Program-made: the position numbers and the translations under genes
In this document: in pieces, positions 1 through 8,134 of the stretch
Layout: each line of letters begins with the position of its first letter
Position numbering within the stretch: the first letter of the stretch is position 1
The notes under the pieces: model-generated
The model's input: the letters and a program-made list of their open reading frames with translations, nothing else
Database searches by the model: none
Told to the model about the DNA's origin: nothing
Origin: an uncultured Lachnospiraceae bacterium
GTDB taxonomy: Bacteria; Bacillota; Clostridia; Lachnospirales; Lachnospiraceae
Reading direction: 5' to 3'
DNA length: 62,328 nt
Assembly (NCBI GenBank): GCA_947086895.1
Contig: CAMUAR010000015.1
Location: forward strand, 1-62,328

Positions 1-1020
1 AACTGCATCAAGCAATATAAACCGAATTTTCCCGGCATCCATTTTTTTGTCTTTTGATGCTGCATCAAGGATATCTGATGTTGTAATTCCCGATGTTGCA
101 ACTGGAAGCTGAAACGATTGAAGACAATTTACAATCTCTTTCATTTCGCTTTCTGTAATCTTTTCCCGTTTCCAGGAAATATACGCTGAAGCTACAATTC
201 CAATAGAAACACATTCCCCGTGAAGAAATTTAAAATCTTTTAACTTTTCTACGGCATGTCCAATGGTATGCCCAAAATTAAGCAGTGCTCGCTCTCCCGC
301 TTCTTTTGGATCTCGCTCCACCACCTCTTTTTTTACAAGCAGACTGCGGTACACCATTTCCATAACGGGTTCCGTATCCAGATTCAACAATTTATCTTTG
401 TTTTCCGAAAGCCATGCGTAAAATACAGCGTCTTTAATTAAGCCATGTTTTATAATTTCCCCAAATCCAGAACAGTATTCCCGGTGCGATAATGTATTCA
501 GCACAGAAACATTGATATACACAAGCGATGGCTGATAAAACGCACCAACCATATTTTTGTAACCTTTCAAATCTACGCCTGTCTTTCCTCCAATACTGGA
601 ATCTACCATTGCAAGCAGCGAGGTCGGAATTTGGACAAAGCGCACTCCCCGCAGGTATGTTGCCGCTGTAAATCCTGTTAAATCCCCGGTCACGCCGCCG
701 CCGAGCGCAACAAGAAGATCATTGCGGTCAAAACTTTCCAAAATCAAAAATTCATATAATGATTGCACTGTTGTAAGATTCTTCTGAGCTTCTCCTGCCG
801 GAAATGTAAAAACAACCACTTTCGATGCATAATCAGAAAGCTCTGTCTGAATCTGTTCCGCATAAAAATGACCAACTGTAGAATCTGTTACAATACAGAT
901 TTTTCGGTTTGCAGATTCAAAATTCCTTATACTTTCCCCTAATTTTTTAAAATCACATTCTAACACAATATCGTAACAGGGACGTCCCTGATATTGCACA
1001 TTTAATTTATTTCGCTCCAT
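1..1020 (-). CDS. aroB: 3-dehydroquinate synthase, 3' end outside window
   Basis: Cytoplasmic enzyme of the shikimate pathway that cyclises DAHP to 3-dehydroquinate using NAD and a divalent metal. The frame opens with ATG at 1020 and stays open for 340 codons to the window edge, so only the last few residues (usual length about 350-360) are missing. Visible family motifs include the glycine-rich NAD-binding GGGVTGDLTGF, the lysine-containing IGGKTGVD, and metal-ligand histidines in NFGHTIGHAVE and FLHGE. It lies 86 bp after divIVA in the same direction, but no terminator or promoter could be assigned between them. Family assignment is secure. Confidence 0.93.
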   Translation of the reverse strand, partial: MERNKLNVQYQGRPCYDIVLECDFKKLGESIRNFESANRKICIVTDSTVGHFYAEQIQTELSDYASKVVVFTFPAGEAQKNLTTVQSLYEFLILESFDRNDLLVALGGGVTGDLTGFTAATYLRGVRFVQIPTSLLAMVDSSIGGKTGVDLKGYKNMVGAFYQPSLVYINVSVLNTLSHREYCSGFGEIIKHGLIKDAVFYAWLSENKDKLLNLDTEPVMEMVYRSLLVKKEVVERDPKEAGERALLNFGHTIGHAVEKLKDFKFLHGECVSIGIVASAYISWKREKITESEMKEIVNCLQSFQLPVATSGITTSDILDAASKDKKMDAGKIRFILLDAV

Positions 1021-1106
1021 CAAAAACACATCCTTTCAAATATAAAACAGCAAAAACAAAAAAATTTTATGTATGCAGTATGTATTTTCAAAAATAAAAA
1101 TCGCTA

Positions 1107-1712
1107 TTACAGATTGATAAAATCGAAATCTTCTTCCTCCGAATCGTCTGACTCATCCTGTTCTGCTGCCGTTTCCATCGCTGCCAACTCCATCTCTTCT
1201 GCAATTCCACCCGGAGTTATATCCTCTTTCGTTGTATGAATAAAAGCATCCAGACGCGCTGCATTAATGCTGTAGCTCTCGCTCTCTAAAACTTCAATCT
1301 GCGCCATCGCAAGACTTTTAAACTGAGCTTTATACTTTTCAAATTGCTTTAACATATCTAAAGTCTGAGCATGAATATGTTCCAACTCATTCCTTGCATC
1401 CGCAAGAATAATCTGCGATTTTGTCTGAGCTTCTTTCTCAATAATCCTCGCGTTCTTCACTGCTGCCGTCTTTGTATCCTCCGCTGTTTTCTCCGCAAGC
1501 ACAAGCGCGCGCTGCAGCGTCTTTTCCATTGTTTTATACTGCTGCAGCGCATCGTTTAACGCGGAAACTTTATCGCGAAGATCAATATTTTCACTGTATA
1601 ATCTTAAATAGTTGTCATGTACTTCACGAAAAAACTGGTCTACATCCTTTTTATCATAACCAAGTCCGCCAGACTTAAAGTTTTTGTTCTGTAATTCAAT
1701 CGGTGTCAGCAT
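1107..1712 (-). CDS. divIVA: DivIVA-domain cell division/polarity protein
   Basis: A 201-residue coiled-coil protein that in Gram-positive bacteria marks curved membrane at poles and septa and recruits partners. The N-terminal 60 residues carry the DivIVA signature (LTPIELQNKNF, GYDKKDVDQFF). They are followed by a long heptad-rich coiled coil to about residue 150 and a very acidic tail ending in EEEDFDFINL. An AGAGGG ribosome site precedes the ATG. It follows ylmH by 21 bp, the conserved order sepF-ylmH-divIVA. ylmG, often found between sepF and ylmH, is absent here. Confidence 0.93.
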   Translation of the reverse strand: MLTPIELQNKNFKSGGLGYDKKDVDQFFREVHDNYLRLYSENIDLRDKVSALNDALQQYKTMEKTLQRALVLAEKTAEDTKTAAVKNARIIEKEAQTKSQIILADARNELEHIHAQTLDMLKQFEKYKAQFKSLAMAQIEVLESESYSINAARLDAFIHTTKEDITPGGIAEEMELAAMETAAEQDESDDSEEEDFDFINL

Positions 1713-1733
1713 ATAATCCCTCTTTCTTGTCCC

Positions 1734-2528
1734 CTAAACATATTTCTCTATTGTCACATTCCATCTTCCCTTTTTCGTTATACCATCCTGGCTCTCCATC
1801 CGAAACTTTCCATATCCGCGCACAGAAACGATATCGCAAGGCTTTATAAGATAATCGCCGCGGCGTTCTTCCCTGCCATTGACAAACACTTTCCCAACCA
1901 TAATCACACTGCACATACTGCTGCGCGATTCGCGGAATACCGCACTGACTAAAGTGTCCAGGCGCATGGAAGAAACCGTTGTGTGAATGGTCTCAAATGT
2001 TTTTCCAACAGAACTGTCAATATCTTCCCTGCACAATATGGCACGAACCCTTGTATGTCGTATCCGCTCAAGATTTTCACATAAAAAATCTGCCATTTTT
2101 ACATCACAAAAAAGATACGTTGAATGTCCTGCTTTTACAAGGATATCGCCGATCACAGCACGGTCAATTCCGAGATTTAAAACAGCGCCAAGGTAATCCC
2201 GATGCGTGAGATTTTCGCCAAATTTTGCATTTACAGGAGAAATTTTCAAGCAGGAAACTGGATAATCGCGTTTTTGTTCTGCGGATAAAGAAAGTTCTCC
2301 ATTTCCAGAAAGCGCTCCATGAAAACACAATTTTACACGCTCCGCCGCGGCAAAGCCCCCATACATGGAATACGGCACATCAGGCAGTTCTTTTCGGATG
2401 CTGTGAAAAATACTGACCTCATTTAAATTTAAAAAATCAGTATAGACGCAGATTGTCTTGTAATACGCTGCTCTTGCCAATTCCAAAAAACGTCTGGCAA
2501 TCATCAGTTCTTCCTTTTTCTCATCCAT
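1734..2528 (-). CDS. ylmH: YlmH-type RNA-binding protein with S4 domain
   Basis: A 264-residue cytoplasmic protein of the YlmH family, which has an N-terminal YlmH domain and a C-terminal S4 RNA-binding domain (about residues 180-260, ending with a VRGYGKFR-like strand). Family members bind RNA or ribosomes; some have been linked to rescue of stalled ribosomes. The frame is open from a TTG at 2546, but that codon overlaps the sepF stop. The ATG at 2528 has AGGTGG six bases upstream and is the better start, giving a 14-bp gap after sepF. Confidence 0.9.
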   Translation of the reverse strand: MDEKKEELMIARRFLELARAAYYKTICVYTDFLNLNEVSIFHSIRKELPDVPYSMYGGFAAAERVKLCFHGALSGNGELSLSAEQKRDYPVSCLKISPVNAKFGENLTHRDYLGAVLNLGIDRAVIGDILVKAGHSTYLFCDVKMADFLCENLERIRHTRVRAILCREDIDSSVGKTFETIHTTVSSMRLDTLVSAVFRESRSSMCSVIMVGKVFVNGREERRGDYLIKPCDIVSVRGYGKFRMESQDGITKKGRWNVTIEKYV

Positions 2529-2542
2529 TGCAGACCACCTTA

Positions 2543-3127
2543 TCAATAATCTCTTGTAAGTTTTGGCGCCTCAAAACCATCCTGTTTCAACATATCGAGA
2601 TAATCGCCAGTAATATCAATATTTTCTGGTGAAATAATAAATATATAGTTTGAAATTTTATGCAATCTTCCATTTACTGCATAAACCGCGCCAGAAATAA
2701 AATCCATAACCCGCTGCGCAAGATCTACATTGAATCCTTCCAGATTGATGATGGTTGCTTTTCCTGACAGAAGAACATCACAGATATCCTGCGAGTCCTC
2801 AAAATTTGTCGGTTTCATAACTTTAATTCCCATGCTGTTTCCCTGACCGCGGAATGAAACCATTTTTGTTTGAGATTGTTTTTCTGTCCTGCGTTCTGCG
2901 CGCTCTTTTTTGGCATCACTAATATAAGACGTATTTCCACGTCCAGTATCAGGGTAATCCATATCATCTTCTGGATAAGAACGCCTTGAATCTTTCTGCT
3001 CTTTCCGCTCAGAACGCCGCTGTTCTCTCGCACTTACCTGTTCTACATATTCTTCATAATCTTCATCATCTTCTTCCTCATCCACCAGATGAAGAGAATT
3101 GATAAAGTTTGAAAAAAAATTCGCCAT
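2543..3127 (-). CDS. sepF: SepF, FtsZ-ring membrane-anchor protein
   Basis: A 194-residue SepF (YlmF) protein. It helps tether and align FtsZ filaments at the division site. The N terminus MANFFSNFINSLHLV is an amphipathic membrane-binding helix. A long acidic, then charged, disordered linker (about residues 20-95) leads to the conserved C-terminal SepF core (VMKPTNFEDSQDI, NLEGFNVDLAQRVMDFISG), which dimerises and binds the FtsZ tail. The longer open frame was rejected because ATG 3127 has GGAGG at ideal distance and restores the canonical N terminus. Neighbours yggS and ylmH fit the standard division cluster. Confidence 0.94.
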   Translation of the reverse strand: MANFFSNFINSLHLVDEEEDDEDYEEYVEQVSAREQRRSERKEQKDSRRSYPEDDMDYPDTGRGNTSYISDAKKERAERRTEKQSQTKMVSFRGQGNSMGIKVMKPTNFEDSQDICDVLLSGKATIINLEGFNVDLAQRVMDFISGAVYAVNGRLHKISNYIFIISPENIDITGDYLDMLKQDGFEAPKLTRDY

Positions 3128-3149
3128 ACAAAACCTCCGTTCCTGTCCC

Positions 3150-3860
3150 TTATTGTTCCAGGCGGTAATCCCGCTCTCCAAAAATACCAGTACCGACACG
3201 GACCATGGTTGCTCCTTCCTCTATTGCAACCTCGAAATCTCCTGTCATGCCCATTGAGAGCGTATCCATAGAGATATTATCAATGTTTTTTGCACTGATG
3301 TCAACAGCTATTTGTCTTATTTGCCGGAAATATTTCCGGTTATCCTCCGAATTCTCGGTGAACGGTGCGACCGTCATCAGCCCGCAAACCCGCAAATTTC
3401 TGGTTTTTGAGAGCAGTTGAACAATATCCGAAAGCTCTTCTGGAAAAAATCCGAATTTCGACGCTTCCCGCGCGGCGTTGACTTCAAGTAAGATATCTGT
3501 GACAATACCGCAGCGCTCGGATTCTGCTTGCAGCGCTTCGATTAACCTTAAACTGTCCACCGAATGAATCAAAGTTGTTTTTCCGATCACTTGGCGCACT
3601 TTGTTTGTTTGAAGATGCCCGATCAGATGCCAGCGGATATCTTTTGGAAGTTCCTGCTGTTTTTTTAGAAGTTCCTGAACGCGGTTTTCTCCAAAATCCC
3701 TTTGCCCATACTGATATGCTTCCAGAATAAGATCGGAAGGTTTCGTTTTACTGACCGCGATCAAAGTTACTTCTTTGTTGTGTTCTTCCGCCCGCATAAC
3801 AGCCCGGGCAACCAGCTGTTTTGTCTGTTCTAAATTTTCTTTCACAAATTGATCGTCCAT
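3150..3860 (-). CDS. YggS/PLPBP family pyridoxal-phosphate homeostasis protein
   Basis: A 236-residue single-domain TIM-barrel protein of the YggS (YlmE, PROSC) family. It binds pyridoxal 5'-phosphate and affects PLP and amino-acid balance without known catalytic activity. The PLP lysine lies in LIAVSKTKP. Other family blocks are FGENRVQE, WHLIGHLQTNK, LSMGMTGDFEVAI and VRVGTGIFG. Start at ATG 3860 is set by GGAGG just upstream. The gene sits 22 bp before sepF, the conserved ylmE-ylmF linkage that ties it genomically, though not mechanistically, to division. Confidence 0.92.
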   Translation of the reverse strand: MDDQFVKENLEQTKQLVARAVMRAEEHNKEVTLIAVSKTKPSDLILEAYQYGQRDFGENRVQELLKKQQELPKDIRWHLIGHLQTNKVRQVIGKTTLIHSVDSLRLIEALQAESERCGIVTDILLEVNAAREASKFGFFPEELSDIVQLLSKTRNLRVCGLMTVAPFTENSEDNRKYFRQIRQIAVDISAKNIDNISMDTLSMGMTGDFEVAIEEGATMVRVGTGIFGERDYRLEQ

Positions 3861-3876
3861 AATGCCTCCAAGCAAT

Positions 3877-5262
3877 CTAATAAATAATGGAATCTTCGGT
3901 TACTGTCTCCGCGTTCAGCGCAATATGATCATACACAGACAAACCGCTGCTTGTACCTTTGCGGATAATCACATAGTCTTCATCTTCCTCGACAATCTCA
4001 ATCCTTCGAAAAACCGCATAGCCCCGGTTGATATTGTAGGCGCCAGTCAGCACGCCTGTTCTGGCAAGCGGAACAATCTCCCCCGTGGAAGAATCATAAA
4101 TCATTGTGCCACTATCAAACAAATTTTTGCTGATATACGCAAACTCTTCATCTTGATAATAAATTTCTGTTTGATGAAAGATATATTCCGGCTGTCCTGT
4201 CTGCGCATTGTAATTTACCAGCGTCAATCCGCTTTCGTTGGAATCTCCTCCTTCTGTAAGACACTCTAATGGAACAAGGTAAAATTCCTTATTGACAACA
4301 GATGATTTTGGTATTTTAAGCCCGTTCTCTTCTGACAAAATAATATCTAAGGTCAAAAAACGATCTTTTAAATAGTTTGGACCATATTTTGTCATTGTAA
4401 TAATAATATAGTATTGGCTGGCTTTCTGTACAAATTCCACTGGAGCAGTAAATGTAAAATCATTTTTTTCTATTGTAAATTTCATTCGTTTTTTTTCTTG
4501 AAATGTTGTATATTGATCTGGCGTAATCGGGCAGGTAATCTGCCATTCATCGGATGTGATAATTTTGTAAGCCGGTGCTCCTGCTGCATAAAGCCCGCTG
4601 GAAATCAGTGAATTGGAAGTAAAACTTTCCATATCGAATGTGGCTGGGGTTATTGTATCTGTCGTTAAGCCATCCAAACTATCGCTGGTATAACTGATGA
4701 TTCCAGCCTGATCTGCGTAGACAAACCGAAAATTTCCCTGCATTCCAGTGTTTGCAGCAAGATCCTGCATTCCGACAAGAAGCTGCTGGTCGGACAGTTC
4801 ATTTACAAACCCAGTAAGTTCTTCTTTCAAAGCGTACACAGTCTCAAACGCTGCCCCAGAGTAAGAATTCCCAAAACTTGCAAGCCTGCGTTTTAATTCC
4901 AGCATATCATCTTCCGAAAAATCGGGATCTCCGCTGTAGCCAAGCGTATCGTACACCGCTCGGTTGTTGTCGATCGAGTATACAGCAACGTCTTTTTTCA
5001 TTCGTTTTCCATCTTGGAGGTAATAATTGATATATCCCTCTTCCTGTACATAACATAGCCGCTCTTCTCTTGTAATTACTCCGGTAACCGTAAGTTCTCT
5101 CGCAAGATTCTGTTCCTGTACTTCGTAAATGGAAATCTGTATCTTACTTCGCGAGTATAAAATGCTTGCGACTAAATAAACTAGAATAAACAGAAAGAGA
5201 AGCGTTCCGATATTAATTTTTTTTCTTTTTTTAAATTTAACTGTATTTCGGGATTTCTTCAT
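3877..5262 (-). CDS. HlyD-like single-pass membrane protein
   Basis: A 461-residue protein with a basic N terminus (KKSRN, KKRKK), one transmembrane helix at about residues 18-38 and a large extracellular part. The region after the helix (ELTVTGVITREE, DGKRMKKDVAVYSID) resembles the lipoyl-like hairpin of HlyD/MFP adaptor proteins, and a similar fold appears late in the protein. No ABC transporter or outer partner lies nearby. The recurrent position before yggS-sepF is familiar in Lachnospiraceae, so a role in the envelope or division is inferred only from context. ATG 5262 has GGGGG upstream; the stop is 16 bp before yggS, so it probably opens this operon. Confidence 0.7.
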   Translation of the reverse strand: MKKSRNTVKFKKRKKINIGTLLFLFILVYLVASILYSRSKIQISIYEVQEQNLARELTVTGVITREERLCYVQEEGYINYYLQDGKRMKKDVAVYSIDNNRAVYDTLGYSGDPDFSEDDMLELKRRLASFGNSYSGAAFETVYALKEELTGFVNELSDQQLLVGMQDLAANTGMQGNFRFVYADQAGIISYTSDSLDGLTTDTITPATFDMESFTSNSLISSGLYAAGAPAYKIITSDEWQITCPITPDQYTTFQEKKRMKFTIEKNDFTFTAPVEFVQKASQYYIIITMTKYGPNYLKDRFLTLDIILSEENGLKIPKSSVVNKEFYLVPLECLTEGGDSNESGLTLVNYNAQTGQPEYIFHQTEIYYQDEEFAYISKNLFDSGTMIYDSSTGEIVPLARTGVLTGAYNINRGYAVFRRIEIVEEDEDYVIIRKGTSSGLSVYDHIALNAETVTEDSIIY

Positions 5263-5350
5263 AAATAACCCCCATTCATAACTGGAACCAAAAATGGCAG
5301 AATAACAGGAGTATGGACAAAAATTTTTTCAAGCCCAGACCTTGCCTACT

Positions 5351-5379
5351 ATTATATCGAATGAAATGGATTTTTTAAA
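5351..5379 (-). promoter_or_regulatory. Sigma-A-type promoter of the HlyD-like/yggS/sepF/ylmH/divIVA operon
   Basis: On the minus strand a perfect TATAAT -10 box (5351-5356) lies 17 bp from a TTTAAA -35-like box (5374-5379). This places transcription start about 80 bp before ATG 5262. The -10 is perfect and the -35 weak. No other promoter-like pair was seen before the genes down to divIVA, which are closely spaced. Confidence 0.55.
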
Positions 5380-5490
5380 GAGAGAAATAAAAATATTTTG
5401 AATAATCCGCTATCCCTGGAACATACTAATAGCAATCCCTGTAATATGCAGGTCTATCTTGTCGTGTAATTGTCAGAATGGAGGTTTATT

Positions 5491-5691
5491 ATGAAATTTA
5501 TTGATATTCTCGCATTAATTTTGATTTTGATCGGGGCTTTGAACTGGGGACTGATCGGATTTTTCAGCTTTGACCTTGTCAGAGTAATATTTGGAAATAT
5601 GTCTGTGCTGTCCCGAATTATCTATGCTTTGGTTGGAATTGCTGCTATTTACGGTTTCAGCTACTTTGGGCGTTTAAGAACGGAAGCGTAA
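5491..5691 (+). CDS. DUF378 small membrane protein
   Basis: A 66-residue protein with two transmembrane helices separated by a short loop and containing the DUF378 signature IGALNWGLIGFFSFDLV. A GGAGG site lies eight bases before ATG 5491, which is preferred over an upstream TTG at 5470. Function is unknown for the family (B. subtilis YuzA is a relative). It is the only plus-strand gene in the window, lying alone between two minus-strand units, with a hairpin at 5739-5785 downstream. Confidence 0.85.
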   Translation: MKFIDILALILILIGALNWGLIGFFSFDLVRVIFGNMSVLSRIIYALVGIAAIYGFSYFGRLRTEA

Positions 5692-5738
5692 GATCATAAT
5701 CGAATAAGACTTTTCCTGCTCGCGAACAATCGAAATGA

Positions 5739-5785
5739 AAAACTCCTTCTTAGGCAGTGTTTTTTGCTGGTTTAGAAGGAGTTTT
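5739..5785 (+). terminator. Inverted repeat downstream of the DUF378 gene
   Basis: A 12-bp perfect inverted repeat (5739-5750 with 5774-5785, AAAACTCCTTCT against AGAAGGAGTTTT) has a 23-base loop and lies 48 bp after the DUF378 stop. The stem ends in four T residues. The long loop and short T tract make it only a moderate intrinsic terminator candidate. Confidence 0.45.
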
Positions 5786-5892
5786 CTCACCGCCAGCTCC
5801 GCGTCCGTATGCAATCGAGCAGGGAAGGTTTCTCTTCCCCTACTCGCCGCGCGACCCACTAGCGGCATAATTCCACTGCACAGGTCTGCGCA

Positions 5893-5921
5893 TAAAAAGG
5901 CTGCCGTAGCTGCGGCAGCCT
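5893..5921 (-). terminator. Intrinsic terminator of the small P-loop gene
   Basis: On the minus strand a 9-bp GC-rich stem (5913-5921 with 5898-5906, AGGCTGCCG against CGGCAGCCT) with a six-base loop is followed directly by TTTTT. It starts 14 bp after the stop codon at 5935, a textbook Rho-independent terminator. Confidence 0.85.
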
Positions 5922-5934
5922 ATGTATGGAAAGG

Positions 5935-6354
5935 TTATAAGGAAACAATAACGTACTTCTGTGCAACTTCTGGAAGATCATCTTTGTTTTTGGAAACACT
6001 GATCACAAAATCAACATCAAACTTATTTGATATCATCTCAAGTTTTTCGATCACCGGCGCAATATCTCCGTCCTCTGTGCAAGCAATCTTTAAGAAGCTG
6101 TCCAGGAATACTTTTTCCAAATCGTGGTCCTGTGAAACCAACCCGCAGACAAAACCAAGAAATTCCTTCGGCTCATCCACGCAGTAATCACGCACATTGA
6201 TCAGACGAACTTTGTTGCTCAATTCATACATATGCTTTGTGCTTTTGTCAAGGTACACGATATTCCCTTTTGCGCTAAGGACATCCGCATTTACCTTGTC
6301 CAAAAGAATTTTCGTTTTTCCTTTACCCTTTTCACCTGCAATAATCTGTATCAT
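5935..6354 (-). CDS. Small P-loop ATP-binding protein of unknown function
   Basis: A 139-residue protein beginning with a Walker A motif (IIAGEKGKGKTK, residues 4-15) directly after the first beta strand. A hydrophobic strand near residue 110 (FDVDFVISVSKN) may take the Walker B position, but no clear DE pair is seen. The remaining motifs (YLDKSTKHMYEL, LVSQDHDLEKVFLDSF) are not ones I can tie to a characterised family; similar short proteins in Lachnospiraceae are often loosely named PilT-like. It is transcribed alone, between a good promoter and a strong terminator. AGGAGG precedes the ATG. Confidence 0.75.
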   Translation of the reverse strand: MIQIIAGEKGKGKTKILLDKVNADVLSAKGNIVYLDKSTKHMYELSNKVRLINVRDYCVDEPKEFLGFVCGLVSQDHDLEKVFLDSFLKIACTEDGDIAPVIEKLEMISNKFDVDFVISVSKNKDDLPEVAQKYVIVSL

Positions 6355-6408
6355 TATTTTCCTCCTTAACCTGGTTTCATTTACATTAGGTTATTGTTAC
6401 CTTCTTCT

Positions 6409-6437
6409 ATTATAGTATATACGAAAGAAAAAAACAA
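6409..6437 (-). promoter_or_regulatory. Sigma-A-type promoter of the small P-loop gene
   Basis: Minus-strand TATAAT (6409-6414) is 17 bp from TTGTTT (6432-6437). The expected transcript begins about 45 bp before ATG 6354, leaving room for its AGGAGG site. Confidence 0.6.
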
Positions 6438-6460
6438 CAGCTATTCATAAAATTATAAAA

Positions 6461-7489
6461 TTATTCCTGTCTGTTATCAGACAATTCCATAGAAAGAAGC
6501 TTTGTCATTTCACCGTAAAGCTGATCTTTGGAATCTGCACCAAACACAGCAGAAATATATTCCGCACCATTATAACTGCTCAATAAAATAAGACAATCTC
6601 CCGCGGACGGCGTACTTCCGGTTTTTCCGCCAACGACAATAACCCCGTCCGGCGATTGATAATTTCCAAGAAGATACTGTATTGTAGATTCCAGTTCCAT
6701 CTGGCATTTATTTTTTTCTGTATCGGTGTATAAAAGTGTGTAAGATTTTTGTTTCATAATTTCTCTAAATCCAGGATAAGAAAGACATTCACGAAAAATC
6801 AAATACATATCGTAAGCAGTTGTATAATGTTCAATCTGATGAAGACCATGCGAATTCGAAAAATATGTATGTGTGGCTCCAATTTCACGAGCGACTTCGT
6901 TCATCCGCTCAACAAAAGCTTCCTCGCTCCCGCATAAATACTGTGCGATAGCCACGCCAGCATCATTTGCGGAATAGACAAGCAAAGCATTTAAAAGTCC
7001 GTCAAGGTTTGTGGTCTCTCCACGTTTTAAACCGCACAGTTTTGCACCATAAGCAGTAATACCTCCATTGGTCTGCTGGATCACTACCTCTTCGTCAAGG
7101 CTGCGCCCTTCCTCCTCAAGAATTCGATAAAGTGTAAGTGCCGTAAGCACTTTTGTTGTGCTGGCTGGATAGATTTTTTCAAAACTGTTTTGTATGTATA
7201 TAACTTTTTGATTTGTGATATTAAATAAAAAAGCCGCTTTTGCTTGAATATCATTTTGGTCTGCAATCGTTGCATCTGGCACACAGTATAATGAGGAGGG
7301 AAATGAAAATACCGCGTCCACTCCTGAAGCCTGTGCGGTATAGGAGCCAAACACCGGCGTATCTATTTTATTGTCCGAAGATATCAGCATCGGAACAATG
7401 CTTGTATTCGCTTTTTTACATCCAGCGCACAGGAATAAAAGGAGCATGGCAATAAAAGACCACACTCCGCTTTTTTTGTTTTTTTTCAT
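6461..7489 (-). CDS. D-alanyl-D-alanine carboxypeptidase (DacF-like), probable lipoprotein
   Basis: Penicillin-binding-type serine peptidase that trims the terminal D-Ala from peptidoglycan stem peptides outside the membrane. All three active-site motifs are present: SxxK in PASTTKV, SxN in VYSANDAG and KTG in VGGKTGST. The N terminus is a basic segment, a hydrophobic stretch and a cysteine in LCAGC, suggesting a lipoprotein with an imperfect lipobox. I chose ATG 7489. A TTG at 7507 has a better-spaced AGAGG site and would add six residues, so the start is uncertain. Downstream of the mgsA gene by about 200 bp. Confidence 0.85.
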   Translation of the reverse strand: MKKNKKSGVWSFIAMLLLFLCAGCKKANTSIVPMLISSDNKIDTPVFGSYTAQASGVDAVFSFPSSLYCVPDATIADQNDIQAKAAFLFNITNQKVIYIQNSFEKIYPASTTKVLTALTLYRILEEEGRSLDEEVVIQQTNGGITAYGAKLCGLKRGETTNLDGLLNALLVYSANDAGVAIAQYLCGSEEAFVERMNEVAREIGATHTYFSNSHGLHQIEHYTTAYDMYLIFRECLSYPGFREIMKQKSYTLLYTDTEKNKCQMELESTIQYLLGNYQSPDGVIVVGGKTGSTPSAGDCLILLSSYNGAEYISAVFGADSKDQLYGEMTKLLSMELSDNRQE

Positions 7490-7694
7490 ACATTTTACCA
7501 GGCACAAAAACCGCTTCCTCTCAGCAGAGGGAAAGTGCCGTCCTTCTTTCTATCTTGACAAAACAATACATTGCATCAAAGATCAAGATATTATTGTCAA
7601 TATCAATCTTAAATATTTTAGTATCACTAAGTGATTTTTCCAGTCAATATCACTTTAAGCAATTATACTTATCAGGGAAGAAAGTATGGGACGT

Positions 7695-8090
7695 TTAACG
7701 ATATGCCTCGCGCCATTCCAGATCACCGCGGTCAAGTGCTTTGATTAACAATTCCGCGGTTGCAAGATTGGTCGCAAGAGGTATATTATGCGTATCACAA
7801 AGCTGCACAACGTTATTTACATCTGGTTCATGTGATTTTGGGGTGAGAGGATCTCTTAAAAAAATCACAAGATCAATCTCGTTGTGTTCAATCTGTGCTC
7901 CCATTTGCTGTTCTCCACCTAAATGTCCAGCTAGATACTTATGCACATTTAAATTTGTCACTTCCTCGATCAGTCGACCCGTTGTCCCGGTCGCGAAAAT
8001 TTCATTTTTTGCAAGGATTCCGCGATACGCGATGCAGAAATTCTGCATCAGCTTCTTCTTCGCGTCATGTGCAATCATCCCGATATTCAT
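7695..8090 (-). CDS. mgsA: Methylglyoxal synthase
   Basis: A 131-residue enzyme converting dihydroxyacetone phosphate to methylglyoxal and phosphate, a bypass relieving sugar-phosphate build-up. Family motifs seen are IGMIAHDAKK, ATGTTGRLI (phosphate binding), GGEQQMGAQI and IFLRDPLTPKSHEPDV, which holds the catalytic aspartate region. GGAGG at about 8098-8102 suits either GTG 8093 or ATG 8090; ATG was taken. It follows rodA by 44 bp and is probably the last gene of the mre-min-rodA operon. Confidence 0.93.
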   Translation of the reverse strand: MNIGMIAHDAKKKLMQNFCIAYRGILAKNEIFATGTTGRLIEEVTNLNVHKYLAGHLGGEQQMGAQIEHNEIDLVIFLRDPLTPKSHEPDVNNVVQLCDTHNIPLATNLATAELLIKALDRGDLEWREAYR

Positions 8091-8134
8091 CACAAAATCC
8101 CTCCATTTCATTTTGTCTATAAACCCCTATAAAT

